Under the pieces are notes generated by a model. It did no database searches, had not been told where the DNA came from, and saw only the letters and a program-made list of their open reading frames with translations. A stretch of 64,000 bases of DNA from Lunularia cruciata (Eukaryota; Streptophyta; Marchantiopsida; Lunulariales; Lunulariaceae). Location of the stretch: assembly GCA_948567375.1 (NCBI GenBank), contig OX419762.1, positions 55,074,841 through 55,138,840 of the forward strand, read 5' to 3'. Every line of letters begins with the position of its first letter. The stretch's first letter is position 1. This document shows positions 47,381-57,882 of the stretch, in pieces. A program made the position numbers and the translations under genes.

Positions 47381-48466
47381 ATGGATCCATAGTTGCAAGA
47401 GCTGGTGCAAGGAATGCAAGGGATGTTGAATGAATTTCAAGAGATTAAGATGACCATGGAGACATTACAAAGTCAAGTGCAGATCTTGAGGAACGATCAA
47501 GCCATGCAAGAAGAAGAGCCATCTCAAAACCCTATACCTGCGACTAAAGTGCTTGGAGAGGCACCCGTGCCTACGAACCCTATCAACGGTGAAGCCACAT
47601 TGCTACTCCAGATGAAGAAGACCTACAACATCGAGCCTTACAAGGGGCAGCGTATGATGGGAGTAGTGGAAAATTGGATCTCAAGAATGAATTGATATTT
47701 CCGATTGTTCTCAACAGAGATCACCGAGCATGCTAGCGTGTTTGCATGTGGGTACTTGACCGATAAAGCCCTCACATGGTATGATGCTTGGGAACGATCC
47801 ATGCTAGTAGAAAGAAAGGAGGTCACATGGACAGCAATGCAAGAAGGATTGTTGAAGAATTTCCAATTGGTGGATTCTGTGCAGATGGCTCGAACCCGAC
47901 TATGGGGATTGAGACAGAAGCATAGCGTACAAGACTATGTGGAGGTATTTTTGGATCTACAAGTCGCAATTACTGACATGAGTCCAGCAGAGGCTCTCAA
48001 CAATTTCAAACGAGGGTTGAAAGAGCGGATTTGCCAAGAAGTCATGGTGCAAAACCCTCGCACGGTATTTGAAGCCATTGCTTGTGTGCAGAGAATAGCA
48101 AGAGCATTAGGTAGAGGTGAAGGAGTAGTTCCACCTCAACATTATCGCACAAAAATGCCACACATGGGTGGACCAATACCGATGGAATTGGGCAACCTTT
48201 GATTTCGGGATTGAGGAGCACGGCCGCTTCAAGGAGAGCGGGGACGGGTAGAGGAATGAAGAGATGGAGTCCCACGAGGAGAAGGGACTCAAGGAGAACA
48301 ACGCCATTGTTACAATTGTGGGCATATTGGGCATATATCTACCAATTGTTGCACTTTTTTCCCTAGAGGCCCTCGGCCTTTGTACAAGCAATCTTTGAAC
48401 AACATGGAGAGGCACATTGAAGAGGAGGAGGTGGAAACTACTTCAGAAAACAAAGATTGCCAATAA
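47381..48466 (+). pseudogene. Element G gag
   Basis: One frame from ATG 47381 to TAA 48464, 361 codons, interrupted by stops at 47390, 47693, 48200 and 48212, most explicable as CAG or TGG changes. A coiled N-terminus (ELVQGMQGMLNEFQEIK, 47396-47500) is followed by a capsid core (YFRLF, DKALTWYDAW, VDSVQMARTRLWGLRQ, QDYVEVFLDLQ, FKRGLKERI) and a zinc knuckle CYNCGHIGHISTNC at about 48308-48349. It packages the element RNA. Confidence 0.85.
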
Positions 48467-48850
48467 ATGTACCTCGCGGCCTTATTGGCTCAATAAGGAA
48501 GCAGAGAAGCAAGGGAAGGAAGAAGAATAATGCACAAAGATCCCGAAAGGTAACCTCACAATTGATTGTTGTGAATGGAATCCTAGAAGGTAATCAAGTG
48601 AGAGTATTAATAGATCCAAGAGCAACAGAGAATTTCTTGTCTCGCTTTGTTGCAATAAGACTGGGAATGGATCTAGAGAGAGATGGAAGTGAAGAAGTAG
48701 TTACCAAATGGGCAAACAGAGAGGATTGAATCATTACCTAGACGGGTAACCTTCTCTATAGGAGAATATCAGGAAGTAATTAAGTGGTGAGTGATACAGT
48801 TAGCCCGTTATGATGCAATTTTAGGTATGCCATGGATGGAGCAGTAGAAC
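48457..48850 (+). pseudogene. Element G protease
   Basis: In a frame overlapping the end of gag. LIVVNGILEGNQVRVLIDPR at 48560-48620 corresponds to the retropepsin active site, but the expected D-S-G is D-P-R followed by ATENFLS, so it is inactive. The C-terminal part YDAILGMPWMEQ is at 48810-48845, with stops at 48727 (loss of frame), 48788 and 48846. Confidence 0.75.
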
Positions 48851-48853
48851 CCA

Positions 48854-49990
48854 ATGGTGGATTGGAGGAAGAAAGTAGTGAGAACCCACCAATGGTCAAT
48901 CATTGGGGTTAAAGAAAAATCACACAGGCAAAACCTGCCTCTATATGTCGTAGGAACGACAACTGTCTGTAAGACCGATAGATGTTTTATGGGTCTAATA
49001 AGAGAAGTCCAGAGTGCACAACTTTCTGGAAAAATTCTTGAGAAATTGAAAGATGTGGTGGATGAGTTTCAAGATGTCTTTCTCGATGATCTACCCTCAG
49101 GATTACCACCTAAAAGGCGAGTAGATCACAAAATAGAGACACTCCCGGGGAAGACACCTCCTTGTAAGGCCCCATATCGCCTATCACCTCATGAGTTGGA
49201 GGAGTGTAAGACTCAAATTGAGGAGATGCTACAGAAAGGGTTCATCCAACCTAGCGTATCACCATATGGGGCCCTTGTCTTGTTTGTGAAGAAGAAGGAT
49301 GGTACAATGCGCATGTGCATTGACTATCGGGGTCTCAATCAGCAAAAATTGAAGAACAAATACCCCTTACCTTGCATGGATGACCTGTTTGATCAACTCC
49401 ATGGAGCGAGATACTTCACCAAACTAGACTTGCGGAGCGGTTACAATCAAATCCAAATTGCAGAGGAGGGTGTGTACAAAATTGCCTTTTGAACCAAGTA
49501 TGGCCACTTTGAGTATCTTGTGATGCCTTTTGGCCTCACCAATACGCCTGCCACTTTCATGAGTCTAATGAATGACATGTTTTGTCCATACTTGGATAAG
49601 TTTGTTATCGTCTTCTTGGATGATATCTTAGTATATAGTAGCACGATGACAGAACACAAACAACATCTACGAGAGGTCCTCCAGATTCTAAGACAGAATC
49701 AATTGTATGCCAAAATCTCAAAGTGTGAGTTTGGCAAGTCTGAAGTAGACTACTTAGGGCATAGAGTAAGTGCAGAGGGCATTCAAGTATTGATAGATAA
49801 AATAGAGGTCATTCAAAAATGGAGTGCCCCAAAAGATCAGACTCAACTAAAGAGCTTCTTGGGGTTGACGGGATTCTATCGTAGATTTGTCAAGGACTTC
49901 TCCAAGGTTGCACAACCTTTAACGGCACTACTTGGCAAGGGGAAGAAGTGGACATGGGAACTGCACAAGAGTTGGCCTTTCAAGAATTGA
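48854..49990 (+). pseudogene. Element G reverse transcriptase
   Basis: Motifs in order: [20 protein letters not shown] (primer-side region, 49170), [18 protein letters not shown] (49290), [29 protein letters not shown] (49420), [15 protein letters not shown] (49523), catalytic [12 protein letters not shown] (about 49605-49640), then GHRVSAEG and [19 protein letters not shown] (49850-49905). A single in-frame TGA at 49490 replaces an expected Arg codon (CGA). Otherwise the frame is open through RT. Confidence 0.93.
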
Positions 49991-50420
49991 AGGCCGCCTT
50001 GCTACATGCACCAATCTTGAAGTGGTATGACCCAAAACGTCCAATCAAGTTGGCTACAGATGCATCAGGCGTAGCAATAGGAGCAGTCCTACAACAAGAG
50101 TGGCATGACGGATGGCATCCAATTGCATATTTCTCTTGAAAGTTGTTACCGGCAGAGCGCAACTACCACACCACAGAACAAGAAGAGCTGGCCATTGTTC
50201 TAGCAACCAAGCATTGGAAGCACTACCTGGGCAAGAAGGCATTTGTAGTAGAGACAGACCACAAACCTCTAGTCTACCTCGAGATGCAAAAGGATCTATC
50301 TCTTTGCCAAATTCGGTGGGCAGAGTAGCAAAAATGCTTCAACATGACAATCACCTACGTGGAAGGTAAGAAGCAACTTGCAGATGCATTCACCCGCATG
50401 CCAATGGCCAATAACTTGGT
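49950..50420 (+). pseudogene. Element G RNase H
   Basis: LATDASGVAIGAVLQQE (50052, first Asp), TEQEELAIVLATKHWKHYL (50176, Glu), VETDHKPLVYL (50250, Asp) and KKQLADAFTRMP (50370, final Asp). Stops stand at 50138 (CGA to TGA type) and 50326, with a one-base shift from RT near 49970. Confidence 0.9.
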
Positions 50421-50589
50421 GGCAAAGGTTAAGATTAACCTTGAATTCTGGCAAGAGATTCTAGTTGCTACAAAAACTGATCCACAGATTGTCAAAGCGC
50501 AATCGTCCAAAGGTGTCACTAGCACCAAGGACTCACCTTTTGGGATGGCAAATTATGGATCCCAAATGTCCCAGAATTACGCACCACCA

Positions 50590-51631
50590 TTCTAGCGGAA
50601 TGTCATGATTCGGCCATTGCAGCTCATGTCGGAGTGGACAAGACCTTGGATGCAGTCAAGCGCCATTACTATTGGCCCAAGATGAGCAACAACGTGATGG
50701 ACTATGTGCATAGCTGCCTACTTTTTCAACAGAACAAAGCTTCTAATCAAGCTCCTGCAGGGCTCCTTCAACCTCTCCCCACTCTTACCCAACATTGGGA
50801 ACAAGTGAGTATGGATCTCGTTTGTGAATTACCCAAGACTACCTCAGGGTTTGACTCCATTGTGGTCTTTGTGGACCGGCTCAGCAAAATGATTCATGTA
50901 TGCCCTACAACCAAGGAGGTGACCGCTCCACAACTAGCTCAACTATACTTAGATGCAGTCTTTACTCACCATGGCTTGTCTAGAGTACTCATCATCGATA
51001 GAGGCACCCAATTCACTAATTTGTTTTGGCGAACACTCTTGGTTTCTTCAAAACCAAGTTGGCCATGTCCACAGCTTACCACCCACAAACAAATGGCCAA
51101 AAAGAGCGGGCTAATTGCACGATTGAAGACATGTTACGCGGCTTCACCTTAGAAGAGCAAGAGAGGTGGGACACCCTATTACAGTTGGTGGAATTTGCTT
51201 ACAACAATTCAGTGAATGCATCCACTCAGGTCACTCTGTTCTTCCTCATGTATGGTGAGCATCCCTTCACACTTTCTAGCTTGATGAAGATCCGTCCAGT
51301 GACTACCAAGGTTGATGCAGTCAACACATTTGTTTCTAGAATCCAACAAGGTGTGGAGAGCGCTAAGCACAGGTTACAGATTGCACAAAATTGACAAAAG
51401 CAGTATGCTGATGCACACCGTCGGCACATGGAGTTCAATGTTGGGGATCAAGTGTGGCTATCGACAACCAATCTCACATTAGTTGGATCTCGTAAGCTCA
51501 GACCTCATTTTATTGGGCCTTTCTTGATTCTTTGTTGCATCGGCGCTGTGGCCTATCACCTTGAGCTACCACCACACATGAAGATCCATCCAATGTTCCA
51601 AATCTCCCTACTACACAGATATGCTCCCTGA
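50590..51631 (+). pseudogene. Element G integrase
   Basis: Zinc-binding domain: HDSAIAAHVGVDKTL and CLLFQQNK, where the second Cys pair has lost a Cys to Phe. Catalytic core: SMDLVCELP (Asp, 50810), IIDRGTQFTN (Asp, 50995), then a frameshift near 51040 into STAYHPQTNGQKERAN (Glu, 51100). LVEFAYNNSVNAST follows. The C-terminal part KLRPHFIGPFLIL and HPMFQISLLH lies at 51496-51625. The stop at 51392 fits a CGA-to-TGA change. Confidence 0.9.
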
Positions 51632-51689
51632 TCAGGCCAAGGTCCTTCCACATAGGACATTTGACCTTGTCCAACACTCATTGACGGCA

Positions 51690-51886
51690 CAGAGGAATAT
51701 GAAGTGGAGCGGATTCTCCAAAAGCGCATGCGTAGTACTCGCCGTCCGCGTGTGGAATACCTAGTACAATGGAAAGGTTACCCCCTCTATGAAGCAACCT
51801 AGGAACCCGCTACCAATTTGGCACATGCACCGATGTTGGTGCAAGCATTTGAGCAACAATTGCACAACGAGGACGTTGCGTCTTAA
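51690..51886 (+). pseudogene. Element G chromodomain
   Basis: EEYEVERILQKRMRS, VEYLVQWKGYPLYEAT and an EPATNLAHAPMLVQAFEQQL end form a classic chromodomain after the integrase, interrupted by one stop (TAG at 51801, where Trp of WEP is expected). Chromodomains of this type direct integration toward particular chromatin. The ORF ends at TAA 51884-51886 and overlaps the polypurine tract. Confidence 0.92.
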
Positions 51887-51897
51887 AAGGAGGAAGG
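51885..51897 (+). promoter_or_regulatory. Polypurine tract of element G
   Basis: AAAAGGAGGAAGG, two bases before the 3' LTR. Confidence 0.85.
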
Positions 51898-51899
51898 TC

Positions 51900-52634
51900 T
51901 ATAATACCAAGGGTTAGCCATATGATCTAGATGTGAAATTCAGTTTGGTAACATCTGGAATGATGTTATACATGATAGTCAAAATAGATCAGATAGAAGT
52001 ATCACCAAAAGAGTACTTCTACTAATAGGGCAAAAACCGAAATAGACTTGAGAACCTTAGAACCAATAGCTAGACATATGATTTAAAGGTGAGAATTGGT
52101 TTGGTAACATATGGAAGGATGTTACACATGATGGACTAAATAGATCAGAAAGAGGTATCACCAAAAGGGGACTTCTACTAATAGAGTAGGAACCAAAATA
52201 TGCTTGAAATCTTTGAAGGCAATTTCAGAGGCCTAAACGGATGAATTAGGCCTCGAAAATGTGCAGATCCCCCCCCCCCTTCCCCAAAAGAGGAAAGGCT
52301 GGCCTTCCCTCCACACTGCTTTTTCTCGTTGAGAGCTTTCCAATGGTACCTTACTCATGTGATTTTGAGATTCCTACAAGAAGATTCCCTCCGGTCAAAG
52401 CTTGTTTGACCAACCAGATAGGACCTAGACCAGATAGGTCACCCATCCAAGTAAGTAATCCAAGGGTGGAGCTTGCTCACATGTCACCTATCTGTGTCCC
52501 TTATCCTATGGTGGAGCTTCCTTGGAGGAGATCCTCTTTGTCTATATAATAAAGAGAAGGTGCTCCCTTGGGGCATCGAATGTTTGAGAGTGCAATCTGT
52601 GTTTTCTGTCTTCTCTTGTCCTTGGAGTATTATA
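51900..52634 (+). repeat. Element G 3' LTR
   Basis: 735 bp, matching 46039-46777. Both termini have decayed by one base (TATAATACC at the start, GTATTATA at the end). The TATA box TATATAATA is at 52543-52551. GTTAG follows at 52635-52639. Confidence 0.95.
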
Positions 52635-55600
52635 GTTAGAGTGTCTTGTCTAAGAGAGGACATTGTCTTTCAGTGTTGAAGAACAAGAGAGCAGATCATG
52701 GCGAAGAAGGTCATAAATGCTCTGGCGGTGTGAAGTTTCACAATTTGTAGGTTAGATGTGGTAGCCAAAATTGAGGTCTTGAATAGACTTTGTATTACGT
52801 TGTTAGCATGGAATTGGAATTTCAGTTTCCCAAGAGTGATGGCAGAGATAGCTACCAGTAATGGTGAGGAGGGTCCCAAAGTTGAAGGGAAGAGAGGAAA
52901 TCCAACTCGATGGATTGAGTCAGATTGGAGGTTAGTGTTGGGGAAGGAAGCAGGAGAACCGATGGGGATCACCTTCTATGGAAAGTGTGATGCTGCAAAA
53001 GAGATAGTGGAAATCTAGAACTCTTTCTTTGCTCCGAGAACCACAAATGGCTACAAGGTGGAGTCCTATTGGGATCTGATTAGAAGATGTATCGTGGGGG
53101 CGATAATGGCCATGTTCAAGCCAAAATGAACAACTTACGTGAACATGCAGCAAGCGGTCTTCTTCCACCAGATGTTTGCAGGGGTAAAGGTGAATTGTGC
53201 AAAGTGTTTTCACCACCAAACAAAGCAGATGGTGATCAATTGGAGGACAAGTTTGCCTCCCCATTATTTTGCACCATTTGCAGTACACTTTTGCTTTGGG
53301 TTGAATTTGCTAACAATGGAGGGAGGCATCACATGGTGTCCCATGTCTATCCTAATTTAAGACGGGAAGCAGATGAAGAAGAGCAACAATATATAACATA
53401 CTTGCAAGCCAATGATGAACACTTCTTGAAGACATGACAATGGAAGATGGAAGAAGTCACAAGTCCAAAGAAGAAGAAGCGCAGTAAACCCGAAGAAGCA
53501 AAGTCGCCTCCAGCTCAAAGGAAGACTCAAAGATTGGTTGTGCAGAGTAAAAAGATGGTGAGAAAAGCATCATCGGAATCAGAGTTTGAAGAAGAAACGG
53601 AGTTGCAAGGAGAGGAATCAGAAGAGGATGAACTCACCTTACAAAGTGAGGAGTCTGGAAGTGAGAGTGAGGAGGAACCTGAGGTTCAGCAAGCAGTTGG
53701 AGTTAGTGAAGCTTGTCATGTGATGATTGACAGAGTACTTGGAACAACAAGTCATTGCGTAGCCCTGGTGGTGGATAAGCAGAGACCAAAGGAAAAGGAG
53801 AAGAGAGTTCAGAAGCGGTATATCAGAAGATACAAAGATTGGGACTTCGGCAGAAGGAGCCGATGGAGGAATCGAAGTACGAAGACAAAGACGGCGATGA
53901 AGATGAAGATTACTTTGGTGGGATACTGTATCTAACAAAGGTTGTCACACCGTTGCTGGAGCTACTGAAGGAGCATCGGAAAGTAATTCCCCAAGATTGT
54001 AGAAAAGTGATGAATGAGTTGCAGCTGGTGAAGCATCTGTTGAGTGAAGTGGAGGGGTTGCAAGAGCAACAAGTCCAAATAAATGAAGAAATTGGAGAAC
54101 CTCAGAGGGAGGAAGTCTTGAAGAAGAAGACTTTCGAGATGTTACAAGAGAGCTACGAGTCAAGAGGGAAAGAACTGTAGAAGCAAGCAGGGGAATTGAA
54201 GAAGCAGGCAATGAGGCTGAGCAAAATGAAGGAGGAAGTAAGTGATGTGCGCATCAAGAATATTCATTTGAAGGCGACAACAACAATAATGGAGCAGGAG
54301 TTGGACAACTTGAAAAAGAGTGCAGCTGGGAAGGATCAAGCATGGCAGAGGGAGTTAGCAGTCAGGCATGAAGAAGAAGAATGATTGCGAGAGCTGATAC
54401 AAAGTGCTGAGTTACAGAGTGCATAGTATGCGGAGGAGATGAAGATGCTCGTTGCTGAGTACAAAGATGAGTTGAAGATGTACTGCAAAGAGTTGAAGGC
54501 AGAGCAATCTTGAGGGTATGAGTCGGAATAAGTAGGAGAAGTTGCAAGAAAGTTGCAAGGAATCTTGAGCACGGAGGCTAAAGGGAAATTGGAAGAAGCA
54601 CGTGTACATGAGTTAAAGTTGCTTGTGCACAAAACTTGGAAGAGAAAAGCCAAAGATGTGGATATGAACACTTTGCTGATCCAATTAAGGGAGCAAGTAG
54701 ATCGGAAGATGTAAGAAGTAGAAGACAACGTTAGTCTTAGATTAGATTTAGTCAATTCAAAGTTAGAGAAAATTAGGAATAGTGTGACAGCGGAGAGGAA
54801 TTCCGATGTTGCAAAAGTAGGAATTCAAGTGTCATCGGACTTGTTATTTGACACATTAGAGAGGAGTGGGTCAGGAGCTAAAGAGTTAGATAAGGCACTC
54901 CTTAGTGCAATTGTAGTTCCTAGTGAAGAAGTAGTAGAAGTAGTGAAGGAATTAGTAGTTGTAGATATACCCAAAGAAGGAGAAGTACTAGAAAGATCAT
55001 CGGGTTTGGAAGCCAATGATGAGGTAGACATCGGATCAGGGTAAGTAAAAATTTTGAGATAGGAAGAGGCAGATATGAAGAGATGGATTGACAGTTTGGA
55101 TCTACAGGTAGGAAGAGATGTTAGGAAGTGGTACATTAGTAGGAAGAACTGCCATTTGCTTTAGTATTTAAGGGGAGCATTTGCAGTACTATGTTGTTCA
55201 ATATTCAAATTTCTGAAGATAGATAAAGCAAAGTGTTGTTTTCAATGCTCATTGCTTGAGCTTAATTTTGATTGTGAATTCCGTGATTGTGTTTGTGAGT
55301 GTGTGGAGAATTTTGAAGTGCAAGTCAGTGTGTTTGTGGATGTTAGATTCTGCAGCCTTGATCTTCATTTTGTGTGTTTGATCCTGAGTGAAGTGCATCG
55401 GAGCAATGCCTTGACAGATTTGAGAGGAATTGTAGTGTTAGTAGTATTTTGCATTTGTGAGTGCAGCACAAAGTTGATGTGAAGCAATTTTGATCGAGGA
55501 AGTTGTGCCTTTAGTGGAGGAGTGGAACACAAGTCTGAGGTGAAATTGTTCTTCGCAATAGTGCCATCTTCAGAGAATCTAAATCATCACAATCAAGAGT

Positions 55601-55844
55601 TGTTTGGACAGAATTTGCTATGTTGTGATTATGTGTGTGTGTGTATTCGTGACAAGTTGTCAAGATTGTGAGCTTGTTACTCTTCCTTTGGGTGTAGTTT
55701 CTACCTGAGAGATTAAAGAAGAAATCAAGAAGAACTACAAGTTACTATTTGACTTTGTATTTGACCAATTCTAAATTGTATCTTTGCGGGAACAAACTTT
55801 ACTTACTCAATTAACGCAAAAGTGATATTTTCCGGGTTGTCACA
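52635..55844 (+). repeat. Element C 3' LTR, second part
   Basis: Continues the LTR begun at 45527, from GTTAGAGTG to GGGTTGTCACA at 55844. Together about 3.7 kb. It holds the best-preserved copy of the LTR ORF and a TATA-like TATTTAAGGGG at 55165-55175. The last 670 bp are noncoding R/U5. Confidence 0.85.
52698..55044 (+). pseudogene. LTR-borne ORF, element C 3' LTR copy (best preserved)
   Basis: ATG at 52698 (MAKKV), N-terminal domain 52760-53440 (AKIEVLNRLCITLLAWNWNF, IESDWRLVLGKEAG, ITFYGKCDAAKEI, MFKPKQTTYVNMQQAVFFHQ, LPPHYFAPFAVHF), Lys-rich then acidic linker 53447-53700 (EEVTSPKKKKRSKPEE, ELTLQSEESGSESEEE), coiled coil 53930-54750 (VMNELQLVKHLLSEVEG, ATTTIMEQELDNLKKS) and a Val/Glu/Asp tail to a stop at 55042. 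About 780 codons with a few frameshifts and stops. It is coded in the element's sense, wholly before the TATA-like site, i.e. in U3. It would be present at the 3' end of full-length element RNA. No known family is recognised. Confidence 0.7.
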
Positions 55845-55847
55845 AGG

Positions 55848-57530
55848 TGTGATACCTATATTTTTCATTTTGATGAGTTTTAAGAAGAAGTGCATTGTGG
55901 AAGCCAAATTGCACCCAAAGGAAGAAGAACAAATGGACTCATGTGTCTATGGAGTAAACCTAAAAAAGTCAACTTTGGGTTAGAAGAGGAAGTACTTGGA
56001 AGGAACATGCAAAGGAACTAACCCAAAGAATGGTGTGTTTGGAGCATGAAGTTCAGCCTGATACAAAGAAGTTGTAATAAATTTCCTTTGGGGCAGGCCA
56101 GCCAAGAAAGTACAATTAAAGAAATGGCTGAGGTAGGAGAAGAATGCTTTGAGAGTGATTGGAAACAAACATGCAAAAGAAGTGAAAGTTGATTTCAAAA
56201 TTGACTGAAGAATGATTGCATCTCAAAGCACTATAAAATAAAGATTACACCAAGGGGTATCAAAAATGTCAAGAAGATATCCTATTCCTTTACGTAATTG
56301 TCTTGCAAGAATGTGAATCATGAAGCCAATTAAGAGTGAAATTTTTCAAAATCTAGAAGGGGTTAGAGTGCCACATCTAGGAGAAGAGATAGTCTTCCAA
56401 CTTCAAAGAACTTGTGAGTAGATAATGGTGAGGAAGAGCAGGAAGAACTCACTAGTAGTGAGGAGTCTCACAATTTTATGATTAGATGTAGTTATGCAAA
56501 TCAAAGTCCTAAGTAGACCTTTATTATGTTCTTGGCCAAGAATTGGAATGTGAGCTTTCCAAGTTTCATGGCGGAGATAGTTGCTAGTAATTGTGAATAA
56601 GACCACAAATTAATGGGGAATAGAAGAAATCCGGCTTGATGGATTGAGTCAGATTGGAAGTTAGTCTTGGGGAAGGAAGATGCAGTCAGAATCACCTTCT
56701 ATCGGAAGTGTGAAGCTTCGAAAGAGATAGTAGAAATCAGGAATTTGTTCTTTGCTATACGGACCAACAATAGCTACAAGGTGGAGTTCTATTAGGACCC
56801 AATTAAGCGTAGCATTATGAGTGCACTAATGGCAATGTTCAAGCCAGAGCAAACAATGTATGTGAATATGGAGCAAGAGATCTTCTTCCACCAAATGTTT
56901 GTAGGAGAGAAGGTGAATTGGGCAAAGTGCTTCCATCAGAAAACAAGGTAGATGATCATTAACTAGAGAACAAATTGGCCACCTCACTACTTTGTACCAT
57001 TTGCAGCACATTTGTACCTTGGGCAAAACCTATTGACAATGGAGGAGAAGCATTGGATGGTCTCACATTTCCATCCCAATCTGCATTGTGAAGCAGATGA
57101 CAAGGAGCAATGACATTTGAAAATTTTGCTAGGATAGGACAGAGGAAGATCATGGAAAGAAGGAGTCCAAAGACAAAGAAGTGGGTTAAACCATAGGGAG
57201 TAATGTTACCTCTCCCACCATGAAAGACACAAAGATTAAACCTGAGTTGTCAAAATAGAGCCTGAAGGAGAGATAGAGTCAAAGAGAGAGGGCTTGGAAG
57301 AAGAAGAACTCACATTATAGAGTGAGGAGGCTATCAATGAGAGTGAAGAATGAAGGAGAGGATGAAGTCCATCAGTCAGTTGATGCAAGGATGGAAGAAG
57401 ATGATGAGGAGTTCCATGCAACAGGTCACATCCAAGAATGGACTTGTTGTGTATTCACCACCACTTGGGTGCAAGAATCACCCATCAAAGGGACATTCTT
57501 CAAAATATTAGTTGGAGACATGGCTTGATG
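55848..57530 (+). repeat. LTR fragment E (same Athila-like family)
   Basis: Starts TGTGATACCTATATTTTTC three bases after the end of C's 3' LTR and aligns with LTR C/A up to about 57440, then loses similarity. It keeps the uninterrupted site where G entered C (56357-56372). Neither a PBS nor pol follows, so it is a truncated LTR. Its flank before the start (CAAGG) resembles the left flank of C (GTAGG). Confidence 0.7.
56425..57530 (+). pseudogene. LTR-borne ORF, fragment E copy
   Basis: ATG at 56425 (MVRKSRKN), N-terminal domain with NWNVSFPSFMAEIVASN (56540), IESDWKLVLGKED (56645), NNSYKVEFY (56765), MAMFKPEQTMYVNMEQ (56825), FFHQMFVGEKVNWAKCF (56885) and WPPHYFVPFAAH (56980). Acidic linker EEEELTL at 57300. 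It stops near 57440, before the coiled coil. Only a few stops interrupt one main frame in the domain, which makes its consensus easy to derive. Confidence 0.65.
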
Positions 57531-57882
57531 AACCTAGAGATGTCATAGCATACGTAACATCTCCCAAAACACACCAGAATGTGGATCCTAAAGACTCAAA
57601 CCTTGGCCAGCACGTGTATGTCCCTAACATGGCCATCCAAAAATCACCAAGTGAATAGGACCATGTCTCTCTAGATCCTACGCTCCTAGCAAGGACATGT
57701 TTGTTGGTAGGGTCTTCTAGTAATCACTAATTTTTGACATGGGTAATAACTTAGGATATTGATAGTCCAAGTGTGCCACATGATATAGAGAGACTTGCCT
57801 AGCAATTTTATCCCTCTCCACATAAAAGTACTTCTGTACTTGTATACCTGCTTATAGTACCATAGCTAATCCAATGCTAATC
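57531..57882. other. No gene seen
   Basis: Short stretch between LTR fragment E and the solo LTR. It presumably belongs to the minus-strand element H or to host DNA. Nothing recognisable. Confidence 0.4.
57878..57882. other. Left target-site duplication of the solo LTR
   Basis: TAATC, repeated perfectly at 58623-58627. Confidence 0.9.

Larger units (their letters stand above)
46039..52634 (+). mobile_element. Element G: complete chromovirus (Ty3/gypsy), nested in C
   Basis: 6596 bp with LTRs of 739 and 735 bp, initiator-methionine tRNA primer site, leader ORF, gag, protease, RT, RNase H, integrase, C-terminal chromodomain and polypurine tract, flanked by a perfect GTTAG duplication. The chromodomain and FLDD-type RT place it among chromoviruses. 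Most domains read in long frames broken by a handful of stops, many of the CGA-to-TGA, CAG-to-TAG or TGG-to-TGA/TAG kind, so it is younger than its host C but dead. Confidence 0.95.
30970..55844 (+). mobile_element. Element C: Athila/Tat-like retrotransposon split by two nested elements
   Basis: 5' LTR (30970-33383), PBS, gag, protease and the first part of RT (to 37367). Element F follows (37368-43785). RT then resumes in the matching place at 43791, followed by RNase H, integrase and the 3' LTR start (45527-46038). Chromovirus G follows (46039-52634), then the rest of the 3' LTR (52635-55844). Without F and G it would be about 11.9 kb. The rejoining of RT is seen directly: FVFG ends before F and a diverged xREIHLDYL equivalent starts after it, as in element B. 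All coding parts are broken. Flanks are GTAGG before and CAAGG after (3 of 5) if the LTR ends two bases earlier, so the target duplication is uncertain. Confidence 0.88.

Noticed and set aside
52698-55044. LTR ORF as an envelope gene
   Set aside because: Some Athila elements have an env-like ORF after pol, but this one has no signal peptide or membrane segment, lies within the LTR and is hydrophilic and coiled.
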